DNA from: an uncultured Phycisphaerales bacterium
Lineage (GTDB): Bacteria > Planctomycetota > Phycisphaerae > Tepidisphaerales > Tepidisphaeraceae
Assembly: GCA_903871935.1 (NCBI GenBank)
Contig: CAIQIQ010000050.1
Coordinates: 62,001 to 126,000 of the forward strand
Direction of reading: 5' to 3'
DNA length: 64,000 nt
Numbering within the stretch: the first letter of the stretch is position 1; each line of letters starts with the position of its first letter. The notes under the pieces are model-generated. The model had not been told where the DNA came from. It saw only the letters and a list, made by a program, of their open reading frames with translations, and did not search any database. The position numbers and the translations under genes were made by a program. This document shows positions 28,003 through 38,700 of the stretch, in pieces.

Positions 28003-30252
28003 ATGACTTGGAAACAGATCCCCGCAAATCAGCCATACAATCGTCGAATCTGGGAGGAGGAACTTGCTTCGTTCTTGCCGGAGCGGATCTTTGATGTCCA
28101 TTCCCACATCCTGGATGATGGGACCATCCCGGGCTCGGGCACCTTTTCCTGTGCCGGCCATCCGATGCGGGCGTATGGTGCACAAGAGCTCCTTGCGGAC
28201 TACGCGGCCGCTCTTCCGGGGAAGCATGTACAGGCGATGTGCTTTGGTTTTCCTGACCCCAGCTACGATTTCGATCGAAACAACAACTACGTCGCCACGG
28301 TTTGCGACAAGCAGAAGCTGTTCCCTCTTCGCCTGTTTGACCCGCAGAACGATACGCCCGAGCTTCTTCGCAAAGATCTGGCGGCCGGCCGGTTTGTGGG
28401 ACTGAAGCCGTATCCTGATTACGTCCGCGGCGATTTGTCTCAAGCCACAATTCACCAGATGCTGCCAGACTGGGGAATGGAGATCGCCAATGAGTTTGGC
28501 AGCATTATCATGCTGCATATTCCCCGGCCGCAGCGTCTGGCCGATCCGCTGAATCAGCAGCAGCTCATTGACATCTGTAGTCGCTATCCGCGTGCCCGGG
28601 TCATCCTGGCCCACATTGGCCGGGCGTATTTCCTGAAGAACGCCGTGGGGAATATCGCGCCGCTGGCGCATCTGCCCAACCTGTACGTTGATCTGGCGAT
28701 GGTCAACCACTGGGAGGTCATGGAGCACCTCTTTAGCATCTTTCCGCGTGATCGTATCCTGTATGGCTCGGACATGCCCATTGCCATCGCTCCCGGTAAG
28801 AGCGTCGAGATCAACGACCAGTACACTTACGTCACTCCGGTTCCCTGGAAGCTTTCGATCTCGGATGATCACGGGAAACTTCAGTTCACTTCGTTCCTGT
28901 ACGAGGAGCTGCGCGCGATCAAACACGCAGTGGAGCGCATGAAGCTCCCACGATCATTCGTCGAGGATCTGTTCTACGGCAACGCACAGCGACTGCTTGC
29001 CCGCGATGAGGCTCCGCACTCGCGCGGCTCGGGCGCTCGTTCTTCTGAGCGATGGGCCCGTAGACTGCATGATGTGATGCCTTGGGGTTCCAGTACCTGC
29101 TCGAAAGCGGCGCGGCTGATGCCGGAGGAGCCCGGTGTCATCGTTCGCGGGAAGGGGTGTCGAGTGTGGGATGCCGATGGACGGGAGTACATCGACTTCC
29201 GCAATTCGCTTGGGCCCGTGACGCTGGGGTATGGCTTTGGCCCGGTGGACGAGGCGATTCGCTGCCAACTGGAACAGGGCATTGCTTTTGGTCATCCGCA
29301 TCCCCTGGAGTGCGAAGTGGCGGAGATGATCCGCGATGCGGTTCCCTCAGCCCAGAAGGTGCGGTTCCTGAAAACCGGAGGCGAAGCGGTTGCGGCATGC
29401 ATCCGCCTTGCGCGCCATGCTACCGGACGCCAGCATGTGATCCAGATCGGCTACAACGGGTGGCTTAATAGCCTTTCTGCTGGCGGACGGGTGCTGCCTG
29501 GACGCTCGGCTGCCGATGCTCCGCCGGGAGTACCGCAATGCCTGTCCGAACTTCACCATGCGTGCCCGTGGAACGATATTGAATCCGTTCGCCTGGTCAT
29601 GGAGCGCTTCTCGGGCGATGTCGCGGCCGTCGTCGTCGCCGCCGACTATGCCGACATCGCGTCCGGCAAAGACTTTTACCCGGCCGTTCGCCGACTGACC
29701 CGGGAGCAGGGCACTCTGCTCGTGCTCGACGAGATCGTCACCGGTTATCGCATCGCCATTGGCGGGGTGCAGGAGTACTTCGGAATCAGTCCTGATCTCT
29801 CCATCTTTGCCAAGGGCATCGCCAATGGGATGCCGCTGTCGGCGTATGCTGGCCGGGCCGACGTGATGGACAAGCTCAAAGAGGTGGTCATCACGTCCAC
29901 GCTTGGCGGCGAGACGCTGTCGCTGGCGGCTGCAAAGGCAGCTCTGGAGTTCTATCGGACCAATGATGTCGTTGGCTACCTCTGGCGGATGGGTGAGCGG
30001 ATGTGGAAGGGGTTCAACAATCTCGCCGCCCGGCACAAGCTGCCGATTCAGGCAAGGGGATTCTGGCCGTGCCCGCAAATCGTCTTTGGACCGGGGAGTG
30101 CGGAAGATATTCCCGACCGGTTCTTCCGCGCTGCGTATCGGCGCGGCGTGTCGCTGTATAACGTGTCCTACGTCAACTTCAGCCACACCGAGGCGGATGT
30201 CGATGAAGCTCTGGACCGGTTGGACCAGGCTTGTGGTGATGTGAAGAAATAA
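28003..30252 (+). CDS. Amidohydrolase fused to a class III aminotransferase
   Basis: A 749-residue fusion. Residues about 25-333 form an amidohydrolase-2-type barrel with metal-site motifs IFDVHSH, IMLHIPRP, VILAHIGRAY and ILYGSDMP. After a 20-residue linker, residues about 355-749 form a GSA-aminomutase-like PLP enzyme with cofactor Asp576 in LVLDEIVTGYR and Schiff-base Lys604 in IFAKGIANGMPLSA. Both halves keep their key residues. I start at ATG 28003, 8 bases after AGAAGG, not the in-frame GTG 27994. Coupling of a hydrolase or lactonase to a transaminase in one chain is unusual and implies consecutive steps. Confidence 0.85.
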   Translation: MTWKQIPANQPYNRRIWEEELASFLPERIFDVHSHILDDGTIPGSGTFSCAGHPMRAYGAQELLADYAAALPGKHVQAMCFGFPDPSYDFDRNNNYVATVCDKQKLFPLRLFDPQNDTPELLRKDLAAGRFVGLKPYPDYVRGDLSQATIHQMLPDWGMEIANEFGSIIMLHIPRPQRLADPLNQQQLIDICSRYPRARVILAHIGRAYFLKNAVGNIAPLAHLPNLYVDLAMVNHWEVMEHLFSIFPRDRILYGSDMPIAIAPGKSVEINDQYTYVTPVPWKLSISDDHGKLQFTSFLYEELRAIKHAVERMKLPRSFVEDLFYGNAQRLLARDEAPHSRGSGARSSERWARRLHDVMPWGSSTCSKAARLMPEEPGVIVRGKGCRVWDADGREYIDFRNSLGPVTLGYGFGPVDEAIRCQLEQGIAFGHPHPLECEVAEMIRDAVPSAQKVRFLKTGGEAVAACIRLARHATGRQHVIQIGYNGWLNSLSAGGRVLPGRSAADAPPGVPQCLSELHHACPWNDIESVRLVMERFSGDVAAVVVAADYADIASGKDFYPAVRRLTREQGTLLVLDEIVTGYRIAIGGVQEYFGISPDLSIFAKGIANGMPLSAYAGRADVMDKLKEVVITSTLGGETLSLAAAKAALEFYRTNDVVGYLWRMGERMWKGFNNLAARHKLPIQARGFWPCPQIVFGPGSAEDIPDRFFRAAYRRGVSLYNVSYVNFSHTEADVDEALDRLDQACGDVKK

Positions 30253-30268
30253 GTATAGAGGTCCAGGC

Positions 30269-31045
30269 ATGATCATTGACCTGCATGTGCACCACTGCCT
30301 TAGTGCCGAACCGCGGACGGACTTCGCGGCGATGGAACGCCTCAAGCGCGTAGCCAAGGCTGTCGGGATCTCTCACGTATGCCTGCTGGGCAATGTCTTC
30401 CGGTACGGCATCCGCGCCAGTCGCGAGGGAATCCGCAAGATCAACGACTCGACGATCGCCCTGGTGCGTCGCGATCCAGGATTCGTCAGCGGCTTTTGTT
30501 TCATCAACCCCACGTTGCCGCGGGCCGTCATACGCGAGGAGGTGCAGCGGTGTGTGCGGGCGGGGCTGTCCGGGGTCAAGCTTGAGATTGACCTCAACGC
30601 CAGAGACCGACGGATGCGGCACTTGATGGAGGCGGCCGCGGATCTGGATGTGCCGGTCCTGCACCATGCATGGTACAAGTCGCACGAGAAGTATCCGCAC
30701 GAGTCTGATCCATCGGATATCGCCGACCTGGCACGCCGATTCCCTGCCTGCAGGATCATCATGGCGCATGTCGTGGCGGCCGGGGTGCGGGGCGTGCTGG
30801 ATGTTGCCGAATGCAAGAACGTCATGGTTGATACCTCGGGATCCCAGCCGGTGGCGGGGATGGTCGAATATGCGGTGCGGATGCTGGGAGCAGATCGCGT
30901 CGTGTTCGGCAGCGATGTCTGCGGGCGGGATTTCTCCTGCCAGCTTGGCAAGGTGCTGGGGGCCGAACTGAAGGCATCGGATCGTCGCAAGGTGTTGTAT
31001 GACAATGCCCGGAAAGTACTGAAGCTGGAAGGGGGCAAGCGATGA
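30269..31045 (+). CDS. Amidohydrolase family protein
   Basis: A 258-residue amidohydrolase-2-like barrel. Metal ligands are suggested by MIIDLHVHHC at the N-terminus, PVLHHAWYKS near the middle, IIMAHVV and VVFGSDVCGRDF. Such proteins act as decarboxylases or lactonases as well as hydrolases. It is shorter than the 300 or so residues usual for the family. The start follows the upstream gene by 16 bases, and the stop overlaps the next start (ATGA), indicating co-expression. Confidence 0.8.
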   Translation: MIIDLHVHHCLSAEPRTDFAAMERLKRVAKAVGISHVCLLGNVFRYGIRASREGIRKINDSTIALVRRDPGFVSGFCFINPTLPRAVIREEVQRCVRAGLSGVKLEIDLNARDRRMRHLMEAAADLDVPVLHHAWYKSHEKYPHESDPSDIADLARRFPACRIIMAHVVAAGVRGVLDVAECKNVMVDTSGSQPVAGMVEYAVRMLGADRVVFGSDVCGRDFSCQLGKVLGAELKASDRRKVLYDNARKVLKLEGGKR

Positions 31046-31809
31046 TCATCGACGTGAACGCATCCTTGGGCAACTGGCCATTCCAGAGATTTGCCCTGCG
31101 GACGGCCGGGCAATTGGACCGGCATTTTGCGGGCCTGGGGATCGACCAGGCGTGGGTCTCGTCGGCCGACGCGATTCTTTGTCCCGATATCGATGCTTGC
31201 GATGAGGAGCTTGCAAAGCATCTGCGGACGTATCCGAGGCTGAGGATGGTGCCGACGATTAATCCGGTGCTGGCCAACTGGGCGAAGAGCCTGGACAAGT
31301 GGGCGGGGCGCGGGGTGCATGCCGTAAAGGTTTATCCCAACTACCACCAGTATTCCCTCTCGTCGCCGATGATGTGCGAGGTGGCGAGGCAGGTTGCTTC
31401 GCGGCGCATGGTGCTGCAGGTGCAGATGCGGGTGGAGGATGAGCGGGGGATGTATGCGCCGTTGCGGATCAGCGGCGTGAGCGTGGAGGATGTGGCGAAG
31501 CTGGCACAGAACGTTCCCGAGGCTGCGATCATTGCCCTGTGCCCTTACTATCGCGAGGCGGTGCAGCTTGCGGCGAAGGCCCCGAAGGTGATGGTGGACC
31601 TGTCCTTCATCGAGGCTTGCGATACGGTCAAGACGCTTTTGCGCGATGTGCCGGCCGGCCGGGTGGTCTTTGGATCGCACACGCCATTCCTGTGCACGCG
31701 GGCGGAACTCATGAAGATCGAGGCGGCCAAGGTAACGCAGAGAGAACTGCGACGGATCCGGGAAGCCAACGTCCGCAGCTTGTTCTCTCTATCGGTGGAC
31801 ACCAAGTAA
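31042..31809 (+). CDS. Amidohydrolase-like protein with altered metal site
   Basis: A 255-residue relative of the flanking amidohydrolases, starting MIIDVNASLGNW. The position that should hold the His-x-His metal ligands reads VNASL, and later ligand positions read LQVQMRV and CPYY rather than His. The terminal GSHTPF retains a His instead of the usual GSD(M/T/Y)P aspartate. It may be a non-hydrolytic subunit or a barrel with another activity. It sits between two relatives in the same operon, which supports a structural or accessory role in a complex. Confidence 0.7.
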   Translation: MIIDVNASLGNWPFQRFALRTAGQLDRHFAGLGIDQAWVSSADAILCPDIDACDEELAKHLRTYPRLRMVPTINPVLANWAKSLDKWAGRGVHAVKVYPNYHQYSLSSPMMCEVARQVASRRMVLQVQMRVEDERGMYAPLRISGVSVEDVAKLAQNVPEAAIIALCPYYREAVQLAAKAPKVMVDLSFIEACDTVKTLLRDVPAGRVVFGSHTPFLCTRAELMKIEAAKVTQRELRRIREANVRSLFSLSVDTK

Positions 31810-31818
31810 GGAGAGGCT

Positions 31819-32577
31819 ATGGCCAGCATCAAGTTCTTTGATTCGCATATTCACATTTATCCGGGGAGCGAGGGGCGGTGTACGAAGTTCCTGGAGAGCG
31901 GGCATGTGGATGGGATGAATTTGATCCTGCTTTCATCGGCATATAAGGATGCGGCGAAGCTGAATGGGGAGGGGTTTGCGCTGAAGCGCAAGTTCGGGAA
32001 AATGGTGCAGCTCGCGTATTGGGTGAATATCAATGAGAAGGGGTACATGAGGGTCATGGAGAAGGCGTTTAAGGAACATCCGGAGATCACGGGGGTAAAG
32101 GTTCATCCGCCAGGGGATCGAAAAGAGATCAACGAGAAGAACTACGGGCGTGTGTTTGATTTTGCGAAGGAACGCGACCTGTACATGATCTCGCATACGC
32201 ACCCGATGCCCGGAGCCAATTCCGGAGCGTTCATGCCGGTGATGCAGAAGCGGAAGGAATTGCGATTTATCCTGGGACACTCCTCGCCGATCGAGGAATC
32301 GGTGTTTATGGCGGTGTCGTTTGAGAACTGCTATGTAGAGCCGTCGTGGCTGTCGCACTATCCGCTGATGTTCGACATGATGGGAAGGCTGTTTAAGCAT
32401 AAGAAGATGCTGGTGGGCACTGATGGGCCGATGCGATTTCATCGGTGGGAGGTGGATGGGGTGAAGTCGGATGTGATCGAGGAGGAGATTTCCTGGGCGA
32501 GAAAACACCTGCCGACGATGCGCGAGGTGCAGGCGTATTGCTATGAGAATGCGATGGAGTGTTTCAGGATCAAATAG
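31819..32577 (+). CDS. Amidohydrolase family protein
   Basis: A 252-residue barrel protein of the TatD/amidohydrolase-2 type. It begins KFFDSHIHIYPG (His-x-His ligands), has GVKVHPPGD, MISHTHPMPGA, FILGHSSP and MLVGTDGPM, so the metal site looks intact. ATG 31819 follows GGAGAG. Likely hydrolase, lactonase or deacylase; no substrate evidence. It is the third of three consecutive amidohydrolase genes. Confidence 0.8.
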   Translation: MASIKFFDSHIHIYPGSEGRCTKFLESGHVDGMNLILLSSAYKDAAKLNGEGFALKRKFGKMVQLAYWVNINEKGYMRVMEKAFKEHPEITGVKVHPPGDRKEINEKNYGRVFDFAKERDLYMISHTHPMPGANSGAFMPVMQKRKELRFILGHSSPIEESVFMAVSFENCYVEPSWLSHYPLMFDMMGRLFKHKKMLVGTDGPMRFHRWEVDGVKSDVIEEEISWARKHLPTMREVQAYCYENAMECFRIK

Positions 32578-32600
32578 GCACGAAGGAAGGTGACGCGATC

Positions 32601-33434
32601 ATGTCGTATGTTGCGCAGCGGAATGTGGTGTGTGTGCAGCCGGATGGGATCGGACTCTTGATGGATGTGTTTGTGCCCACGGTGGCCAATGCGCCGGGGA
32701 AGGGGTATGGGTTGGTGTGTGTGGCGAGTGGTGGATGGACATCGCCGCGGAGAGTGACCGAGGCGCACGAGGCGGCCGGCTACTTCAGGGAGCTGTGCCA
32801 GCGGGGGTTTACGGTGTTCGCGGTGCGTCCGGGGTCGTCATCGGCGTTCACCATTGACCAGATGGTCGCGTATGTGCACATGATGATCCGGGAAATCCGG
32901 GCGCGGGCGAAGGCAGGGGAGTATGCGATCAAGACGAACTGGCTAGGGTTGACGGGAGTGTCGGCCGGGGGACATCTGGCGGCACTGTCGGCGATCCGCG
33001 GGATGGAGAGTGATGCAGCGCAAGAGGGTGCGGCGGTACAGGCGGTGGGGCTGTTGTGTCCGGCCACGGATCTGTTGGATTGGGGCGGGGTGGGCGGGGT
33101 GAAGTATGGGCCGTACCTGAAAGACTGGAAGCTGATCTTCCCTGGCGGCGAGGACGGGAAGACGCAAGAGCAGAAGGAAATGGCCGCGAGAGCGGTATCG
33201 CCGGTGTATCAGGCGAAAGCGGGGCTGCCGCCGTTTTTCATCGCACATGGCGATAAGGATGATGCGGTGCCACTGCCGCATGCGGAAAAGCTGGCGAAGG
33301 CGCTGAGGGAAGTAGACGTGCCGGTGAAGTATGTGGTGATCCCCGGAGGGAACCATGACTGGCCACAACTGATTGGGCAAGTGGGGCCGATGGCGGACTG
33401 GCTGGTGATGCAACTGCCGCCACGCGGCGTCTGA
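32601..33434 (+). CDS. Alpha/beta hydrolase (esterase-like)
   Basis: A 277-residue serine hydrolase. The nucleophile elbow is GVSAGGHLAAL, the oxyanion region SGGWTSP and the catalytic His in GGNHDWPQL; the acid is probably in FFIAHGDKDDAVPL. I use ATG 32601 following GAAGGAAGG, since the Met at 32559 lies within the preceding gene. The last plus-strand gene of the locus, ending 11 bases from the convergent GH20 gene. It may remove an acyl or acetyl ester from the locus substrate. Confidence 0.85.
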   Translation: MSYVAQRNVVCVQPDGIGLLMDVFVPTVANAPGKGYGLVCVASGGWTSPRRVTEAHEAAGYFRELCQRGFTVFAVRPGSSSAFTIDQMVAYVHMMIREIRARAKAGEYAIKTNWLGLTGVSAGGHLAALSAIRGMESDAAQEGAAVQAVGLLCPATDLLDWGGVGGVKYGPYLKDWKLIFPGGEDGKTQEQKEMAARAVSPVYQAKAGLPPFFIAHGDKDDAVPLPHAEKLAKALREVDVPVKYVVIPGGNHDWPQLIGQVGPMADWLVMQLPPRGV

Positions 33435-33445
33435 TCAGCGCGACA

Positions 33446-35620
33446 TCACCCATAGTACGGTTCGGCTTCCTGCTCCGGCAGCGTCACTGCCAGTCCGTGC
33501 TGTTTTGCGTAATTCGCGATAGCCTGCGCCAACTGCCCGCGCCACTGCTCCAGCCCCATGCTCTCTTCCGGTGCGGTCATGTAGCTCAGGTCGGCGCGAC
33601 GGTCTGCGAAGTGGTCCTTCACGTCATCCATCACGTGCAGGAATTGCTTCCCGCCAACGCTGCGGTTGCGCGGATAGCGGCTCTTTTCCCAGACCTGCTC
33701 AAGGCGCCGCAGGGCCACGGCTCGTCCTGCAATCACGCTGCCGGCGGCTCCGTGGGCTCGAACCAGGAGCGCCGCCGCGTTGGCCGCGTCCCCGGCGACA
33801 TGCGCTTCGTGCGCGGATGACAAAGTATTCTCTACGCTCTGCATCGCCATGAGCATCTCCAGCGTATGCCGCATCAGGTACGCCAGCGACAGGAACACCT
33901 CTACGCTGTATCCGTTCCGCTGGACGCGCGACAGAGCCTCGTAGAGCTTGCCGATGAGGCGGTCGTTCTCCGCCAGGCGTTGCGGCGTTTGGGCGACCAG
34001 GTGCCCGTATCGCGCTGAGTACACCGGCTCGACACGCAGGTCTGGACCGGCCGGGAGCGCCGGGGCGGAGAGTGTCCAGTCCTCTCGGGTGTATGGATGC
34101 TTGCGCCGGGAGTTGCCGTACATCGGCCCGCGCACGGTTGAGATCGGCCGATCCCATATCGACTGCCAGAACCGCGCCTGCTGCTGCATGAGCTGATACA
34201 CCTCGGTCATGCCGCCGGCCGAGCGCCCGTAATACACATCCATGAAATCGGCGACGGTCTGGCCCACCGTCGTAGTTCCGGGGCTCCAGGAGAACTGCGC
34301 CATGGCCGCCCAGCCCAGCATGAACGTTTCGCCGTGCAGTCCCGAATCCTCCCATGTTGCGCAGAACGTTCCGATCGGATTGCCGCGCGCGGCTTTCCCT
34401 GCCGTCGTGACGACGAATCCATCGGCCAGCCTCCCGTTGTTCGTTCCGCCGCCTCCATGGTCGTCGCTGGTGGGAAAGTAGTTGGGGAACAGCAACTCCT
34501 CGCCCTGCATCGACGCGTAGGCCAGGTGCCGCATGCCGTGTTTGAGTTCCTCCTCAAGCATACGGTCATTGCCGACGACGCCGTCGATAATGTCGCTGGG
34601 CAGCAGGCTGATGTGTTCGGCCAGCAGGGGGTATTCAGCCCAGATGAGGACCTTCCGCCCCAGCTTCTTCAGGTGCGCGTGTGCCGCCTTTACGAAATCC
34701 ACCAATGCGAGGCTGCGGTTCTCCGGGTTATAGGGCTTGCGGTACTTTTCACAGATGCCCGCATAATAGACCTCGTCGGTCGAGACGTGGAAATACTCCA
34801 CGCCCGGCGTAGCGGCGCAGCAGTCGCTGTACATGTCGAAAATCAGCCGCTGGACCTCGGGGTCCTCCACGCACGCCTGATAGTTGTTGCCATCGCATTT
34901 CAGGTGGGCGAATTCTTTATGCTTCAGCACATACGTCATGTGTGCTGGGGCCTGCACATTGGGGATGAGCTGCACGTACCGGTCCAGGCCATACCGCGTC
35001 AGCTCCTGCATCTCGGTGACGGTGAACGCGCCCGGAGCGCCGATGACCGGATGCGATGGGTATTCGAACTTATCCTCGATCTCCATGGAAACCGCGTTCA
35101 CCTTAAGCCGCGCAAGAGAGTCAAAGAGTCGCTTGAGAGTCTCGGGCCGGTCCTGGTGGTGCTTGGTGTCCCAGTGCACGACCCGCAGGGCATAGCGCGG
35201 CCAATCACGAATCATAATCATTGGAAGGCCGCCCGGCCGCGGTCCGTCCAGAAGCTGCAACAGGGTCTGTACGCCGTAGAACAAGCCCTGTCGGCTGTTG
35301 CCCACGACCTCGATCTCCCCTTCGGCTATGCGCAGCAGATACCCTTGGGCGTGACACTGCGGCTCGGCTCCGGTGGCTACGGCATCTGCTCTCACCGCCA
35401 GTCGCAACCGACCGTCTCCAGTCCCAAGCCGTAGCCTCCAGGCCTCAACCATCGCCCGCACGGCCACGTCGTCGCTGCCAACGCCATCCAGGTGCATTTC
35501 CCAAAGGCCATCGACGCTGACCTCTGCCTGGCCGAATTCCACCTCGCGCGGTGCCGGCAACACCGCGTACCCTCTCGTCCGCAACGCATTGGCCACCGCC
35601 ACCGCCTGTTGATCCGCCAT
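33446..35620 (-). CDS. GH20-like beta-N-acetylhexosaminidase
   Basis: A 724-residue glycoside hydrolase with a GH20b-type N-terminal domain (about 1-140, ending SRQGLFYGVQTLLQLL) and a TIM barrel starting RYALRVVHWDTKHHQDRPETLKRL. The catalytic Asp-Glu pair is in EYFHVSTDEVYYAG (near residue 280), a variant of the family HxGxDE motif where Gly is Ser. The C-terminal region is helical. Family members release terminal GlcNAc or GalNAc. No signal peptide is visible, so it probably acts in the cytosol on imported oligosaccharides. Its nearness supports an amino-sugar substrate for the locus. Confidence 0.82.
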   Translation of the reverse strand: MADQQAVAVANALRTRGYAVLPAPREVEFGQAEVSVDGLWEMHLDGVGSDDVAVRAMVEAWRLRLGTGDGRLRLAVRADAVATGAEPQCHAQGYLLRIAEGEIEVVGNSRQGLFYGVQTLLQLLDGPRPGGLPMIMIRDWPRYALRVVHWDTKHHQDRPETLKRLFDSLARLKVNAVSMEIEDKFEYPSHPVIGAPGAFTVTEMQELTRYGLDRYVQLIPNVQAPAHMTYVLKHKEFAHLKCDGNNYQACVEDPEVQRLIFDMYSDCCAATPGVEYFHVSTDEVYYAGICEKYRKPYNPENRSLALVDFVKAAHAHLKKLGRKVLIWAEYPLLAEHISLLPSDIIDGVVGNDRMLEEELKHGMRHLAYASMQGEELLFPNYFPTSDDHGGGGTNNGRLADGFVVTTAGKAARGNPIGTFCATWEDSGLHGETFMLGWAAMAQFSWSPGTTTVGQTVADFMDVYYGRSAGGMTEVYQLMQQQARFWQSIWDRPISTVRGPMYGNSRRKHPYTREDWTLSAPALPAGPDLRVEPVYSARYGHLVAQTPQRLAENDRLIGKLYEALSRVQRNGYSVEVFLSLAYLMRHTLEMLMAMQSVENTLSSAHEAHVAGDAANAAALLVRAHGAAGSVIAGRAVALRRLEQVWEKSRYPRNRSVGGKQFLHVMDDVKDHFADRRADLSYMTAPEESMGLEQWRGQLAQAIANYAKQHGLAVTLPEQEAEPYYG

Positions 35621-35712
35621 CTTCGCCTCGCACGTTGAATTGTGAATCAGAGCCTAAGGTTTGTAACCGGGTTCCTCGACCATGCAATCGCGGCCGTCGA
35701 GAGACAATGCGA

Positions 35713-38700
35713 TCATATCGCGTCCGCGCCGATAGTTCCTTTCAGAGCATCGCAGTACGCCGGTGCGGAGGTCCGCTGCAGTTCGCGCTGGGCGTGAGCC
35801 AGGCGACCGGGAATGCCCAATTGCCGGGCGAGAGCGGCGTCGGACTGATGTTCGGTCCAGTCGGTGAGGTAGTTCAGGCATTGCTGCCAGCGTTGGACGT
35901 CGCGCTGCTGGACGTTACGGAGACGCTGGATATACCAGTCGCTGGCAAGCAGGTACTCGCGGGTGAAGAGGCGGCGGATGTCGGGGTGGTGTACGTCTTT
36001 CCCCTCACACTCGCCGTGGGCCATGATCGAGAGCAGTGCCTGCAGGGGCGGGCAGGCCTGGCCGATGCTGCCATCTTCGAAGTATTGCAGCGCGACACGC
36101 TGCTGCGCTTCAACGATGTTGAGGATGCCGTCGGCGAACGCATCCATGTCCTGGGTCTCGGGACGCAGCATGGCTTCGTCCAGCACGCGCATGGGGTTGT
36201 CGAAGATTCGGCCGAAATACGTGCGGACGAACTCGTAGGTGATGCGGTAGCCCAGGCGGCTGGCGGGGATGGTTTTGCCGGCATGGGTGAAGTCAGCGAT
36301 CTCTTCCAGACAGCCATTGGCGATTAGAGCGGCCGGGGAGCGCTCCTGGTCGCTCAGGCGACACCAGATCTCGGGCACGAGCAGGCTGATATCGTGGTCG
36401 ACGCGACGGTTCGGACCGACATAGCCGGCGGCCGTAGAGTAGCCCGCGAGGCCGGTCAGGATGAAGCCGCAAAGGGCGGCGTTGAGATCGGCGGTGGTGA
36501 ACAGTGCATTGAACGGTCCCTTGGTCATCGCACCTTCGCTGCCGGCGCCGGTGGTTGAGGGGCTCTTGCCGGTCAGTGAGCAGATCACATCCATGAAGAA
36601 CTCCGGCAGTTCCTGGTAGTGGATGGGATTGTAGACGGCGAGGTTGCGGATACCCGCGGCGGCTTCAGGAGGATTGTTGCGCCGGCCGATCAGGACTGCG
36701 TTGACGGGGAAGACGACCGGTGCATCCAGCGGCAGATTGCGAGCAAGGCGTATGCCCATCTCGGTGAGGTAGCGCTCAATGGGGCGGGCAAGGTCGGGCC
36801 GCAGTTGCAGATAACGCGGGTTCTTGGATGGTTTGCCATCGACGAGGCGCGGGTTGGCCGGGCAGGCGGTGAGGCCCTGCGACTGGGCGGCCGACGCGAG
36901 TAACTGCTGCATTGGGGCCGAGAACTCGTCGAAGTCGGTTACGCGATCGACGATCTGCTGCACGGCCTGCGATGGCAGCGGCTCGTAGTTGGAGAAGAAG
37001 TTGTCGGTCCGGGCAAAGTCTGATTCGGTCTGCTTGTCCAGGCCCGGGTGGATGGCATCGTCCGGCCGTTGGAAGAGACGCTCTTCGCAGTTGATGACGA
37101 GTTTCACGCTGCCGGTAACCTCGCTGGCGGAAGCGGCACTGATCCACGGGGCCGGGACGACCACGGACGCCGTAATGTCATCTTCGGTCTGGATCTTGGT
37201 TGCCGGGTAGAAATCCTGACGGACCTTGAACGTTCGCCATTCGCCGGATGGGAGCAGCCCCACACGGAGGTAGGTGCCGCCGGCCTTGCGGTTGTCGACT
37301 TTCAACTCGTGGCCGGGCTCGCCGTTGACGGTGTCGACGGTGAAGTGCTCACGCCAGTTCTCGCCCCACTCGGGCTGGTAGAGACGCTTGACCAGGAAGA
37401 CCAGGGCGAGGATTTCGCTGGGGACGGAACGCAGCCATGCGTTGTACTGGTCATTGTAATCGGGCGAGGGCGTCAGCAGCTTGATCGTACTGCCCAGCGA
37501 GCGGCGGGCGTCCAGGATGGTGCGTGGGGTATTCTTGGCGTAGTAGACCGCGGCCAGGTGGGGTTTCCATCGCTGGCTGTGATCCCTGCGCAGGACCTGC
37601 TCGACCTGATCGAGATCGGACTCGAGGGAGGAGACGTAGATCGGACCATAGATCATGTAATCGAGCAGCGACTTGCTGATTTCGCTCTTGCCGCCGCCGC
37701 TGACGGTGCAGGGTTTATGGCAGAAGGTGCCGTGGGGCATGGTGGTGACGATGCGGAATCGTCCAGACCCGGGATGGCGACTGAGGAAGAAACGCTGGCC
37801 CGCAGGGGTGACGTAGATGCGATCGACACGTAGCGGGATGGAGCGGGCAGCGCCTTCCAGTTGCCATTCGATGGTTCCGCGGTTCAGGTCCATTGAGGCA
37901 TCGGCGGGGAAATAGATGATCTCGGGAAAAGCGCGATCGAGCGCGTATCCCTCGGGCCGTGCATCCAGGATCTGCGGAAACTGCCCGGCGAGTTCGGCGA
38001 TGGACCGCGGCACAGAGGCGGCCAGCGTGAGCGGGGCCGGGTGGTACTCAATCCCCTGGATGTAGCTGGGGAAAGCGATGGCGCCGCCGGAGTGTTCCTC
38101 TTCGGCCTGGCCCATCAGATTGGCCGCGAAGCTGATCTGCGTCTTCACCTCCTTCTTGCAGTAGCCGAAGTAGTTGTCGGCGATGAGGGTGACCATGACG
38201 CCGCGCGAGGAGCGGCAGGTGATCTTGAATGCCTGGCCGTCGTTGTAACGCTCATCGGGTGACTTCCAGCAGGCGCCGTCGCGGCGCTGGCGCGGCGTGG
38301 CCTGGTCATAGGCGGGCAGTCCCAGTTCGGCCTTGGTGAGGCTTACCAGATGGGGCGCGAGGATGACACAGCCGGTATGGCCGGTCCAGTGCGTGACATC
38401 GAGGCGGGCATCGTTCTCGGGCAGGACGGGATCGCCGCCGTTGCCGAAGATCGACTCAACGAAGTCGAGATTGCTGACGAGGCTGCCAGGGGCGAAGAAT
38501 CGGATCTCCATCGTCTGCTGTGGGCGCAGGCTGGGGATCTCGGGGCAGACGATGGGCCGAATCAGCAGCGAACAGAATATCTTCGCTGGGTGTGGCCATT
38601 GGGCCGTGAAGGGCAGCGCGAGCAACTCCTCGGGCGGGTTGACGGCATGCTTGAAGAGATTGGCGAATACGGCGAACGGCACCGCAACCTTGTCGCCGGG

